Shown: positions 27,769 through 36,307, counted from the stretch's first letter. The stretch is 64,000 bases of DNA from an uncultured Eubacterium sp. (GCA_948468465.1 CAOKJJ010000001.1:22622-86621), one strand, 5' to 3'. Made by a program: numbers and translations. Notes: generated by a model from the letters alone, not told the origin.

Positions 27769-29622
27769 TCAACACAGATCCTCTGTATCGTCTTCATTGA
27801 TATAGCTTAAATACGGCCCAAAGCAAAATAATTCCTGTGACTTTTCCCTGCTCTCCTGCCCGCATATAATGTTTCTGCAATGCTCACGCACTGACTCTCT
27901 AAACTGCTTTCTTTCCTGTGCATTTTTAAATACAAGATACTTTTCAAATTGAAATGGCAACACAAAAAGTTCCGCCAGTAAATTTGCCGAAAGAATATAT
28001 TTTTCCTGCGGCACATAGGAATAATCGTATGCCTCACATTTACTTCTACACAAAATATCCAGTCTGAATTTGTCAAATGCGTCAAAAAACTCATCATATG
28101 GATACCATACCGGTTTCATATGATAGCCTGATACAACCTCATCTCCACAAGTGAACTGCGTCGGCTTCCCCGCAGAAGTTGTCTCCAGCATGCTTTCATT
28201 CCATGAAATATGTAACCTTTTACATAATTTTTTTAAAACTGCTTCAGGATGCTGTTTTACATCCTCAAACCGCAAACGAAGAACCGGATACCTGTGCAAT
28301 TCTTTATAAAGGATCTCATAAGCAACAAATGTTAAGGCTGACAATGCCGTTTCCGCCTGAAAGTTACCCTGCGCAATATATGCCTTCATTGCAGAAGCAC
28401 TCTGTGAATACGGCCTTCTGACCATTTGAAGCAAAACCACTTCAAACCCCATTTTCTCCAGCCATCCCGTCATCATACGGTAGGTTTCCCAAGGAGCACA
28501 ACTACCATGAATATCCATATAAATAACAGTCTCATTACCTGCAATGCTTTGATGATTTGCTTCTTTCCATGCCAGATGCATATTCACAAATAGCTCTTTC
28601 TCTGTATACTGTCTGTCTTCCCTCATTCTCTGACACAAAAAATAACGATATCGGTCCAGCCAGGCCAGATCTTTATCCGGCAAAGTGATAACGGATATAG
28701 CATCTATATTTTTATTCCATGCATCCAAGGTATAATCACGTATTTTTTCTATAATCCGATTTGCAGCTTCTGTTCCTTTTTTTCTTTTGGCAATTTTTAT
28801 AATATCCCAGATATTATTGGTCCACACATACATTTCCAAACCAAAATAGAGTATATTGGGATGGGAATCCAGGATACCGTCCATAAAAGTATTGCCTGCA
28901 TTATTTACCGAAATATTAAACAACACTTTTCTCACCGAAGTATCTATGTCACAGTACTTTATTGCTCCGTCATTTTTTTTGCAATAATCAAAGTGATTTA
29001 AAAACCAGTCTGTAAACAGAACGTTTTCTTTTGATAAGTACTGACGATAGCTATGAACCTTTTCGTCATGGTCCATTCCCAGTGAACCGCGATACAGCGG
29101 AATCCAAAGAGCCGTTGGATATTTTTGTTTCAATACCCCTGCATCTTTCATGAGAGGGCATATCAAAATATTTTCTTTTGATCCTCCTGTCCATTCTATA
29201 AAACATTCACACAAATATTGTGGACCCAGCAGTATTATTTTTCTCCCAGTCAGACAGAACGGTGCTTTTATCAAAGGCAAATTTCCTTCAGCTTCCATTT
29301 CCAACGCGATAAAACAAGATTTGTTTTTTATGTATCCATATGTTTCAAGCTTATTTTTGATACGAATGCATTCTGTATAATCATTATGCGCAATCACTAT
29401 CAGAGCATGCGGGTTCCTTTTACGTGCCTCTTCAAAAGAATATACTGGTATATTTTTAATACAACTTCCCTGCTTTTCCCTATCCATATCACAAAAGCAG
29501 GAAATTCTTCCACCATTACTTTGTATATGAGAAGATACCTTCTGTCCATACTGTCCGGCACACCAGATGATCACGTCTTCTGTATACAATCCCTTGTTTT
29601 TTTCATTACCCGTCTGTCCCAT
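27769..29622 (-). CDS. Rossmann module + sulfotransferase-like protein
   Basis: A 617-residue protein. Residues about 14-100 are the Rossmann-like module (DVIIWCAGQYGQKVSSHI...SCFCDMDREKQGSCIKN). A second nucleotide-fold segment (KIILLGPQYLCECFIEW) follows near residue 130. From about residue 235 it resembles sulfotransferases: FNISVNNAGNTFMDGILDSH corresponds to the 5' phosphosulfate loop, VRRPYSQSASAMKAY to the 3' phosphate motif, and LRFEDVKQHPEAVLKKLCK to the C-terminal signature. The loop reads NNAGNT where R/KSGTT is usual, so activity or donor may differ. No PAPS synthesis gene is in the window. Confidence 0.78.
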   Translation of the reverse strand: MGQTGNEKNKGLYTEDVIIWCAGQYGQKVSSHIQSNGGRISCFCDMDREKQGSCIKNIPVYSFEEARKRNPHALIVIAHNDYTECIRIKNKLETYGYIKNKSCFIALEMEAEGNLPLIKAPFCLTGRKIILLGPQYLCECFIEWTGGSKENILICPLMKDAGVLKQKYPTALWIPLYRGSLGMDHDEKVHSYRQYLSKENVLFTDWFLNHFDYCKKNDGAIKYCDIDTSVRKVLFNISVNNAGNTFMDGILDSHPNILYFGLEMYVWTNNIWDIIKIAKRKKGTEAANRIIEKIRDYTLDAWNKNIDAISVITLPDKDLAWLDRYRYFLCQRMREDRQYTEKELFVNMHLAWKEANHQSIAGNETVIYMDIHGSCAPWETYRMMTGWLEKMGFEVVLLQMVRRPYSQSASAMKAYIAQGNFQAETALSALTFVAYEILYKELHRYPVLRLRFEDVKQHPEAVLKKLCKRLHISWNESMLETTSAGKPTQFTCGDEVVSGYHMKPVWYPYDEFFDAFDKFRLDILCRSKCEAYDYSYVPQEKYILSANLLAELFVLPFQFEKYLVFKNAQERKQFRESVREHCRNIICGQESREKSQELFCFGPYLSYINEDDTEDLC

Positions 29623-29712
29623 TACGTTCCGCCCTCGTAGCTGTCTTTATTTCACTATACGAATTTCCAATCGCCGCCCCTGTCAGAATACTGTAGACAT
29701 TGACTCTTTGCA

Positions 29713-31245
29713 TTAAATATTAAATAATGTAGCAGCATATTTAAGTACATCTGCTTTTTCCACTGATTCTTTATTTCCGACAATATTTGCGGCAAGTGCT
29801 CCTGCAATATTTCCCATAAAGGTCACAAGTTCTGTCGGTGCTCCTGCAGCCGCATACAATCCGGCAACAGAATAAAATGCATCCCCAGCCCCTACTGTAT
29901 CCTTCACATTTAACGTAAACGCCGGACATTCACAAAACTTTTCCTCATCTGCACCATAAGCTCCTTCCGCGCCTCTCGTCAGCCAGCCTCTTCCTTTCAG
30001 ATGACTGCATAATTTCTTAAGTGCAGCATGCTCATTTTCTATATAGGAAGGATATGCAAGTCTCAATTCCTTTTGATCTAAAGTAAACACATCTGCCCGT
30101 TCATATTTTGTAATAATATTCAGTCCATAATTTGCTGAATTTGTCTGGCAGTTCAAAACCAGATATCCTGCCTTTTCCTGAACCAGATTTCTTATTTTGT
30201 CATCAATCAGTCCATGTCCAAAATCACATAAAAACACCGCATCAAATTCATTTATTTTTACAGTCAGTTCCTTGTAAAAATCTAACTTAACCTCATCCTC
30301 ATATTGCATGCGTTCGGGAATGTTATTAATAGAAAATATTTTTCTATACTCTTCTCTCTTTGCATTTCTTGTAAGATACCGGTGCTTCACAATCGTCGGA
30401 AAAACCTTGCTATATTGCAGTGACAATCGCATCTTATCTGTAAGTTCATCTAAAAGTTTTAACCGTATTGCATTCTCATTTCCTATAATTGACATGAGTG
30501 TTACATTTTCTGTAAAACCGGTTAAATGCCTGGCAACCGCCGCTGCACCACCCAGATACTCCTCTGAATATTCGAGGCGGGAAGCATACCCTGTGTCTTT
30601 GCTCATAAGTCCCTGTACATTGCAATAAGTATATCTGTCAATGATTACATCACCAATCACAAGGACTTTTAAATGAGATGCTGCTTTTGCATATTTCTTA
30701 ATATCACTCATGGAATATTTTTCAATAAAGTCTTCCATATATTTTATAATTTCATCGGACAATCCTGAAAGCGCAGTATTTATCAATTTAGTTGAACTAA
30801 ATACCTGTCCTGTCGTATATACTACCCTTCCGCCATACTGTTCTACGAGTTCCCGTTCTGCGGTTATTTTTCCAGTGATGTCCTCGTTTTCTTGCGCATA
30901 CTCTTCGCCCTTTATATATAAATCCGGCCTTACATTTTCTACAATATCATCCACTGTATATCCGTCTGAAAGCATAACATAATCAATACATTCTAATGCT
31001 TCCAGAACTTTCAGTCGCATTTCATCATTAAAGTACGGTCTTCCCGGTCCTTTCCTCACAAACTCTGCAGCAGTAATAGATACTACAAGGATATCTGCCA
31101 TTTGCTTTGCCTGTTGCAAATGTATAATATGCCCTGGATGTACCAGATCGAATACACCATGACAAAGTGCAATACTCTTTCCTTCTTTTTTGATTTTAGG
31201 TCTTAGTTCTTTCCGAAATGCAGTTTTATCTACAATTTTCCCCAT
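29713..31245 (-). CDS. HldE-type bifunctional heptose nucleotidyltransferase/kinase, reversed domain order
   Basis: A 510-residue fusion. Residues about 20-165 are a cytidylyltransferase-fold domain (CHGVFDLVHPGHIIHL, KGPGRPYFNDEMRLKVLEAL, PDLYIKGEEY). Residues about 190-510 are a PfkB/ribokinase domain (VIGDVIIDRYTY, YLGGAAAVARHL and the catalytic DTVGAGDAFYS). Enteric HldE has kinase first and transferase second; here the order is reversed. HldE makes heptose 1,7-bisphosphate and then ADP-heptose. No GmhA isomerase is in the window. It is the first gene of the leftward operon, next to the candidate promoter switch, and faces other heptose-type genes across the junction. Substrate assignment is by family only. 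Confidence 0.85.
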   Translation of the reverse strand: MGKIVDKTAFRKELRPKIKKEGKSIALCHGVFDLVHPGHIIHLQQAKQMADILVVSITAAEFVRKGPGRPYFNDEMRLKVLEALECIDYVMLSDGYTVDDIVENVRPDLYIKGEEYAQENEDITGKITAERELVEQYGGRVVYTTGQVFSSTKLINTALSGLSDEIIKYMEDFIEKYSMSDIKKYAKAASHLKVLVIGDVIIDRYTYCNVQGLMSKDTGYASRLEYSEEYLGGAAAVARHLTGFTENVTLMSIIGNENAIRLKLLDELTDKMRLSLQYSKVFPTIVKHRYLTRNAKREEYRKIFSINNIPERMQYEDEVKLDFYKELTVKINEFDAVFLCDFGHGLIDDKIRNLVQEKAGYLVLNCQTNSANYGLNIITKYERADVFTLDQKELRLAYPSYIENEHAALKKLCSHLKGRGWLTRGAEGAYGADEEKFCECPAFTLNVKDTVGAGDAFYSVAGLYAAAGAPTELVTFMGNIAGALAANIVGNKESVEKADVLKYAATLFNI

Positions 31246-31287
31246 CGCTCAATTTCCCTGCCAATTTTCATTGATATATATTTCTGA

Positions 31288-31610
31288 TTATTTTAATTTT
31301 CTTCTCTGACATAATACTTTCTCACCGTATTTTTCAGACGTCACACAATAAACATACGCCCATAAAATAAATAACCAGTCTGTATTTTTCTGCCAGCCAT
31401 ATGGATAACATATATACATCCAATGGCAAACGACCGGTTTCGCATTTCTCTCATCAAAATATTCAGAAATCCGTTCAATAAACTTATCTTTTGGTTTTAC
31501 ACGGATACCTTTTAGCATCTGCTTTGTCATCCTGCTGAAAAAACTTTCTTTATATTCAATGATGAACCGTGCTTTGGGGTAAATTCAAGTTTAAACCTTC
31601 TGTCAGGCAT
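31288..31610 (-). pseudogene. IS630-family transposase remnant, frameshifted
   Basis: Only the C-terminal end of the transposase is left. One frame (31610 to about 31565) reads MPDRRFKLEFTPKHGSSLN, matching the IS630 motif FTPKHGSWLN. It then shifts to the frame ending at 31288: FFSRMTKQMLKGIRV, followed by ERISEYFDERNAKPVVCHW, the usual IS630 tail. The DDE catalytic N-terminal part is missing and the tail diverges after about residue 45 of the 80-residue open frame. It lies between hldE and the inverted repeats, so an IS once landed at this junction. Confidence 0.75.
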
Positions 31611-31761
31611 CGTGGGCAGGAAACATTATGTTTCCTTTGATTTGTGTGCTGACAAACTGTAAGTGCAATAGCCTTACAGAAATAAGCAGTCTGGTCTGTT
31701 TTTGTGCAATTTTTATAACAAAAAATGCCTTTTGGGGCATAAGATATAAATTCTGATCACA
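31611..31761. other. Non-coding spacer between the IS remnant and the switch
   Basis: No open reading frame worth calling. AT-rich. It contains one short hairpin with a T run on the minus strand, described separately. I see nothing else that can be supported. Confidence 0.5.
31720..31740 (-). terminator. Weak terminator-like hairpin, leftward
   Basis: On the minus strand a 5-bp stem (ATGCC/GGCAT) with a six-base loop is followed directly by six T residues. It would act on leftward transcripts coming from the switch region before they reach hldE. The stem is short, so it may be an attenuating site or chance. Confidence 0.3.
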
Positions 31762-31792
31762 TTTTTTCGTAGAGTTGCCTACTCTACGAAAA
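31762..31792 (+). repeat. Left inverted repeat of candidate invertible segment
   Basis: The core 27 bases (31764-31790) are two perfectly complementary 11-base arms, TTTCGTAGAGT and ACTCTACGAAA, around the asymmetric centre TGCCT; the palindrome extends to 13 bases per arm. The exact reverse complement is at 32121-32147. The arms carry T runs on the 5' side and A runs on the 3' side, the opposite of an intrinsic terminator. Two short arms around a 5-base directional core is how many site-specific recombinase sites are built. Confidence 0.85.
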
Positions 31793-31826
31793 AGACTGAA
31801 AGGAAGATATATCAGGGATTTTTATT

Positions 31827-31853
31827 TTTTCTGACAATAAATCTGACCATAAA
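31827..31853 (+). repeat. Direct repeat, copy 1
   Basis: 27 bases from TTTTCTGAC to CTGACCATAAA, matching copy 2 at 31904-31930 in 25 of 27 positions. Each copy contains two CTGAC(A/C)A boxes 12 bases apart, so four boxes in total, which suggests binding sites for a regulator or recombination accessory protein. Confidence 0.7.
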
Positions 31854-31903
31854 AGCATTCTCAAGATCGCTCTATACGTATATTTTTAGCCACTTTCCGC
31901 TAC

Positions 31904-31930
31904 TTTTCTGACCACAAATCTGACCATAAA
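31904..31930 (+). repeat. Direct repeat, copy 2
   Basis: Second copy of the 27-base repeat, starting 77 bases after copy 1. The two differences lie in the spacer between the two CTGAC boxes. Located inside the candidate invertible segment. Confidence 0.7.
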
Positions 31931-32020
31931 TAAAAACGGAAAAATTCACTGTTTTACAGCCAAAATACTTTCTGCCATATCTTTCTAACACATTTTAAGC
32001 TCAATTTTTGAAAAAAGAGT

Positions 32021-32049
32021 TGTTATATGGGTTAAAATATGTTAAAATG
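32021..32049 (+). promoter_or_regulatory. Candidate sigma-A promoter, rightward
   Basis: A TTGTTA box (32021-32026) and a TAAAAT box (32044-32049) are separated by 17 bases. These match the -35 and -10 consensus in 4 and 5 of 6 positions. It lies inside the inverted repeats and points toward the rightward operon. The transcript would begin near 32056 and carry a leader of about 200 bases containing the right inverted repeat as a hairpin. Confidence 0.45.
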
Positions 32050-32120
32050 TAGCCGATATAGATGCAATAGAAGCATAAAAGTTAAAAAATGCTGATTTTT
32101 TGTGAATGCAGGCCGCTGAT

Positions 32121-32147
32121 TTTCGTAGAGTAGGCAACTCTACGAAA
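32121..32147 (-). repeat. Right inverted repeat of candidate invertible segment
   Basis: Perfect 27-base reverse complement of 31764-31790. Arms TTTCGTAGAGT and ACTCTACGAAA with core AGGCA, so the two copies face each other. Recombination between them would invert rather than delete the intervening DNA. Confidence 0.85.
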
Positions 32148-32255
32148 CTTTTTGGCAACATAAACGGATTAAAATAGTACAGAAAAACCGATTCATAATT
32201 TGACATTACGATAAATTGTGGACCTAAAAACAGAAAGGACAAATCATTATATAAC

Positions 32256-33494
32256 ATGTGTAGTTGTGTCAGAAGAAATACCATACACTCTAAAATCACA
32301 CAGGCAGTGATCCTGGCTGGCGGAAGAGGAAAACGCCTTCGCCCATTTACAGACTCTATGCCTAAAGCAATGTATCCCATTCATGGGATACCATTTATCA
32401 TCAAGCTGTTGGAGCAGATTAAGTCTTTTGGCATTGGGGAAGTAATTATTCTGCTGGGGTATCTGGCTGACCGAATTGTCAATGAATTGGGTAACGGGGA
32501 AAAGTATGGTATAAAAATCCAGTATGACATTACCCCGGAGGATTATAATACCAGCCAGAGAATACTGCACGCAAAAAATTTTTTTCAGGATCGTTTCCTG
32601 CTGATGTATTGTGATAATTATTGCCCGATAAATTTTTCAAAGCTTGTAGCTGATAGCTATACGAATCATGCTGCTGTCCAGATATCTGCGTATACCAATA
32701 AAGATCATTATACGAAGGATAATCTGATTATTTCCAGGACTCGTAATGAGGTGTTGGTTTATGACAAATCCAGAACAGGAGAAAACCTTTCTGGTGTGGA
32801 CATTGGATACGCTATTGTTAAAAAGGAAGCATTGTCCCTTGCGGCAGATGGTCGTGGAGAATTTGCTGAGAATATATATCCTAAGTTAATCCAATCAAAA
32901 ACATTGTTTGCTACAGTGACGGATCACCGGTATTATTCGATTGGTTCTTTTGAAAGGATAAAACTGACCACGGAATTTTTCAGATTAAAAAGAGTTGCAT
33001 TCCTTGACAGGGACGGAACCTTGAATATCCGGCCACCAAAAGCATGTTATGTTGAAAAAGCATCTGATTTTCAATGGATTCCAGGAGCGAAAGAGGCGGT
33101 ACGTATGCTTATGGATCATGAGGTTATGACAATTCTTATCAGTAACCAGCCTGGGATAGCCCGGGGGAATCTGACTGTACCAGATCTGGATCGCATTCAT
33201 GAGAAGATGCAGGGAGATTTAAACAAAATTGGCGCAAAAATTGATTACATATATTATTGCCCTCATAACTGGGATGATGAATGCGATTGCAGGAAGCCGA
33301 AACCGGGGATGTTGTATCAGGCACAAAGAGAACTATCATTAGATTTATCTAAATGCGTGTTATTTGGAGATGACGAACGGGATATTGCGGCTGGCAATGC
33401 TGCAGGATGTAAATCTGTTTTAGTCAGTGAGTCCTATCCATTCATAGAAGCAGCGAAAGATTACTGCAGAAAAATAGAGGCCGGTGAATTATGA
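32256..33494 (+). CDS. Sugar-1-P nucleotidyltransferase (HddC-like) fused to GmhB-type phosphatase
   Basis: A 412-residue fusion. Residues about 15-240 are a nucleotidyltransferase (AVILAGGRGKRLRPFTDSMP...LLMYCDNYCP). Residues about 245-405 are a HAD phosphatase of the GmhB family: VAFLDRDGTLNIRP, ISNQPGIARG, the zinc-binding YYCPHNWDDECDC, RKPKPGML and FGDDERDIAAGNAAGC. In the GDP-heptose pathway GmhB removes the C7 phosphate and HddC adds the nucleotide, so consecutive steps are fused here. The start is unsure: ATG 32256 has its AAAGGA site about 16 bases upstream, which is long. It is first in the rightward operon and overlaps the kinase gene by four bases. Confidence 0.88.
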   Translation: MCSCVRRNTIHSKITQAVILAGGRGKRLRPFTDSMPKAMYPIHGIPFIIKLLEQIKSFGIGEVIILLGYLADRIVNELGNGEKYGIKIQYDITPEDYNTSQRILHAKNFFQDRFLLMYCDNYCPINFSKLVADSYTNHAAVQISAYTNKDHYTKDNLIISRTRNEVLVYDKSRTGENLSGVDIGYAIVKKEALSLAADGRGEFAENIYPKLIQSKTLFATVTDHRYYSIGSFERIKLTTEFFRLKRVAFLDRDGTLNIRPPKACYVEKASDFQWIPGAKEAVRMLMDHEVMTILISNQPGIARGNLTVPDLDRIHEKMQGDLNKIGAKIDYIYYCPHNWDDECDCRKPKPGMLYQAQRELSLDLSKCVLFGDDERDIAAGNAAGCKSVLVSESYPFIEAAKDYCRKIEAGEL

Positions 33495-34477
33495 TTATTT
33501 CAAAAACTCCTTTACGAGCATCCTTTTTCGGAGGAGGATGTGATTTTGCTGAATATTATCAAAATAGCAAATACGGCTATGGATGTGTGATTAGCACCAC
33601 TTTGCGTATGTATGTATACATTACTGTGAATAAGAGATTCGATAATAAAATAAGGGTGGTGTATACAGGAAACGAATTAACAGACTCGGTAGATGAGGTC
33701 CGGCACAATATTATCCGAGAAGCACTCCGGCTTACGGGAATCGAAAAAGGAATTGAGATTGTATATACTGCAGATTTGCCCATGACAAATCTGGGTGTGG
33801 GATTAGGGTCATCCAGTGCTCTGGCTGTTGGGACTTTAAATGCAATCCATGCTTATAAGGGTGAATACGTAACGGATCAACAGCTTGCACAGGAAGCCAT
33901 AGAAATAGAAATTAACCGTCTGGGACAGCAGATCGGGATTCAGGATCAATACGCTGTTGCTTGTGGCGGGTTCAACAAATATATCTTTCATGCGGACGAT
34001 ACTGTAGAAATTTTACCTATTGTACTTAAGAAAAATATAAGGAATCAGTTGACTGATAAATTTATGCTCTTTTATACCGGTAATCCCAGAGATTCCAGAA
34101 ATATTTTTGTGGAACAGAAGAAGACGATTGTAGAACGCAGCCAGACTCTGGACCTGATGGTAGCAATAACAGAAGAAGCCCTGAAGGCGCTGCAGATGGG
34201 TAATATAGAAACATGGGGAGCACTTTTAAACAGGGCATGGAACATAAAAAAAACATTTGCATCTGAGATTTCCAATCCGCTCATAGATGATATGTATGAT
34301 AAAGCACTTAAAAGTGGGGCTATTGGCGGGAAAATTCTAGGTGCAGGAGGCGGAGGGTTTATGCTTTTATATGTTCCAACAGAATGTCAGAAAAACGTAC
34401 AGATGGCATTATCCCAATATAAACAAATTCCATTTGGCATGGATATGCAGGGGAGCAGAATTATTTTTGCTGATTAA
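33491..34477 (+). CDS. hddA: GHMP kinase, heptose 7-phosphate kinase (HddA)-like
   Basis: A 328-residue GHMP-family sugar kinase. Signatures are ISKTPLRASFFGGGCDF, the ATP loop GVGLGSSSALAVGTLNAI near residue 105, and GAIGGKILGAGGGGFMLLYV near residue 275. It best fits the D-glycero-alpha-D-manno-heptose 7-phosphate kinase/L-fucose kinase-like group. The upstream gene supplies the matching phosphatase and nucleotidyltransferase, which supports a heptose substrate. The ATG overlaps the upstream stop (ATGA). Confidence 0.88.
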   Translation: MIISKTPLRASFFGGGCDFAEYYQNSKYGYGCVISTTLRMYVYITVNKRFDNKIRVVYTGNELTDSVDEVRHNIIREALRLTGIEKGIEIVYTADLPMTNLGVGLGSSSALAVGTLNAIHAYKGEYVTDQQLAQEAIEIEINRLGQQIGIQDQYAVACGGFNKYIFHADDTVEILPIVLKKNIRNQLTDKFMLFYTGNPRDSRNIFVEQKKTIVERSQTLDLMVAITEEALKALQMGNIETWGALLNRAWNIKKTFASEISNPLIDDMYDKALKSGAIGGKILGAGGGGFMLLYVPTECQKNVQMALSQYKQIPFGMDMQGSRIIFAD

Positions 34478-34552
34478 GCGTTTTCTGATATCAATGGAAT
34501 ACGGATAAAAAATACTGCTTAAAGTATGTTTAGAGAAGGGAGTATTTAGAAG

Positions 34553-35581
34553 ATGGGAGCCGTATTGATTACTGGTGCAGCCGGCTTTATTGGTTCACAG
34601 CTGGCATATCGTATAAAGAAAAGTGGAGAGAAAGTTATTTTAGCAGATAATTTTTCTTATGGATCCAAAGACAACTTATCGTTTCCTGATTATAATTTTA
34701 CTGATGAGATATACCGGATCGATATTCGTGATATGGAACATATGGAACAACTATTTGAAAAGCACCGATTTGAATATGTTTATCATATTGCAGCAATTAC
34801 CCCATTACCTGATTGCCAGGAAAATCCGGCAGAAGCTGTTGATGTAAACATTCGCGGAACGACTATTATCCTGCAGCTTTCACGAAAATATGGTGTCAGA
34901 CAGGTGATTTTTGCAAGCACGTCTGCAGTCTATGAAAATAACGACGCATTCCCATCAGAAGAATCTATGATTCCAAAACCGAGTCTGATTTATGCGAATA
35001 CAAAATATGCTTCTGAACAGTTATGCAGAGCCTTTTGGGATGCGTACGGCATGCCTGTAGTCTGCCTTAGATTTGCTAATGTTTACGGACCGCATATAGA
35101 TTGCCTACGGACACAGCCGCCTGTCATGGGATATATGATCAGGGAATTTTTTTATGGAAGGCAGCCTGTACTGCACGCTGACGGTGAACAGAAACGTGAT
35201 TTTATTTACGTAGATGACCTTATCGATCTGTGTCTGCTCGTGCAAAATGCCAATACTTTTGATATTGTCAATGTCTCCACGGGAAATCCGGTTTCTATTA
35301 AAATAATAGCCCGACTGATCGCTGATGAGATAGGATGTAAAGATATAGATCCAGTGTATATGGAAACAGAGCATTATTGGTCAAAATATCCGGACTTATA
35401 TAAAGAGCCTTATCCGATCTCAGGAAAATTATTAGAACACGAAGTTTTAAAATATACCTGTCTTTCCAATCGGTACGCAAAGGAAAAGTATGGATGGCAG
35501 CCAAAAACAGATTTACGAAATGGTATTGCACAAACAGTAAGATTTTCATTAGAAATATTAAATTCAAATAAAAACCTGTAA
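34553..35581 (+). CDS. NAD-dependent sugar nucleotide epimerase/dehydratase (extended SDR)
   Basis: A 342-residue extended short-chain dehydrogenase. NAD site: VLITGAAGFIGSQLAYRI. Active site: FASTSAVYE and the YxxxK motif in YANTKYASEQ. Later signatures are LRFANVYGP and RDFIYVDDLIDLCLLV. The family includes UDP-glucose 4-epimerase and GDP-heptose modifying enzymes. Coming straight after the heptose genes it may act on GDP-heptose, but no residue seen here settles the substrate. AAGGGAG precedes ATG 34553. Confidence 0.88.
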   Translation: MGAVLITGAAGFIGSQLAYRIKKSGEKVILADNFSYGSKDNLSFPDYNFTDEIYRIDIRDMEHMEQLFEKHRFEYVYHIAAITPLPDCQENPAEAVDVNIRGTTIILQLSRKYGVRQVIFASTSAVYENNDAFPSEESMIPKPSLIYANTKYASEQLCRAFWDAYGMPVVCLRFANVYGPHIDCLRTQPPVMGYMIREFFYGRQPVLHADGEQKRDFIYVDDLIDLCLLVQNANTFDIVNVSTGNPVSIKIIARLIADEIGCKDIDPVYMETEHYWSKYPDLYKEPYPISGKLLEHEVLKYTCLSNRYAKEKYGWQPKTDLRNGIAQTVRFSLEILNSNKNL

Positions 35582-35608
35582 TATTATGAAAAAGGGAACA
35601 TTGAATAT

Positions 35609-36307
35609 ATGAATAACGAATATCAAAATTACCATAAACACAGAAAAAATAATATTTATCATATGAAATCAGACTTACCGCAATTTCTTACCGATGTACT
35701 GCCTCAGGATAAAAACGCACAGATTTTAGATATCGGCTGCGGAAATGGAAATCTTTTATATGCATTAAAAAAAAGAGGCTATCAGAACCTGCAGGGGATC
35801 GATCTTGATGAGGATGTAGTAAAATTTGTCCAAAAACATGGAATTGCATGTGAACAAATAAATGTCATCGATTATAAAACAGATAAAAAATTTGAATTCA
35901 TACTGATGAATCATGTGTTGGAGCATTTACCAAAAAAAGAGGTTATTCCACTATTATCATATATCCGGAAAAATCTGCTTCAACCGGAAGGGAAATTACT
36001 GATTCGTGTGCCAAATGCACAATCTTATACAGGATGCTATTGGGCATATGAAGATTTTACGCATGAGACTTTATATACGACAGGGAGTCTGGAATATGTT
36101 TTGAGAAGCGCAGGGTTCCGGAAGATTCATTTTTTAGATCCAGATGGTTTAATAGGAAAACGTTCCAGAACGAAGATAATAAGAAAGATTTTTTTAAAAC
36201 TGTATGATAAAAAAGTTGATTTCTGGAATTACATAACAGGAAGCGCCTTTCATATCTTTAGTCCGCGTATCTATACATGGGAAGTAAAAGTAATCGCAGG
36301 TAAATAA
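35609..36307 (+). CDS. Class I SAM-dependent methyltransferase
   Basis: A 232-residue methyltransferase. Motif I is ILDIGCGNGNLLYAL near residue 40, with the acidic loop GIDLDEDVVKF; FILMNHVLEHL gives the post-II region. There is no fused module, unlike most methyltransferases of this island. It may methylate a sugar nucleotide or a glycan. AAAGGGAA lies upstream of ATG 35609. Confidence 0.87.
   Translation: MNNEYQNYHKHRKNNIYHMKSDLPQFLTDVLPQDKNAQILDIGCGNGNLLYALKKRGYQNLQGIDLDEDVVKFVQKHGIACEQINVIDYKTDKKFEFILMNHVLEHLPKKEVIPLLSYIRKNLLQPEGKLLIRVPNAQSYTGCYWAYEDFTHETLYTTGSLEYVLRSAGFRKIHFLDPDGLIGKRSRTKIIRKIFLKLYDKKVDFWNYITGSAFHIFSPRIYTWEVKVIAGK

Larger units (their letters stand above)
31793..32120. 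other. Non-coding segment enclosed by the inverted repeats
   Basis: About 328 bases, AT-rich, no convincing coding frame. It holds a pair of 27-base direct repeats (31827-31853 and 31904-31930) and a rightward promoter-like sequence (32021-32049). If the flanking repeats recombine, this segment would flip and redirect the promoter to the leftward operon. Confidence 0.7.

Noticed and set aside
31762..31792. Intrinsic terminators at the two TTTCGTAGAGT palindromes
   Set aside because: In either direction the stem is preceded by T and followed by A, the reverse of a terminator, and the stems are AT-rich.
31809..31837. Leftward promoter TTGTCA-17-TGATAT inside the switch
   Set aside because: The -10 matches only 3 of 6 consensus bases, so it is too weak to list as a feature; worth recalling if leftward transcripts are found.
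31762..32147. The segment as a simple MITE with hairpin ends
   Set aside because: Possible, but no target-site duplication was seen at its edges, and the recombinase-site geometry with an internal promoter fits a switch better. Kept as the main alternative.
32200..32228. Promoter at TTGACA 32200 for the rightward operon
   Set aside because: The -35 match is perfect, but no acceptable -10 lies 16-18 bases downstream, and one at 19 would place the transcript start on the ribosome site.
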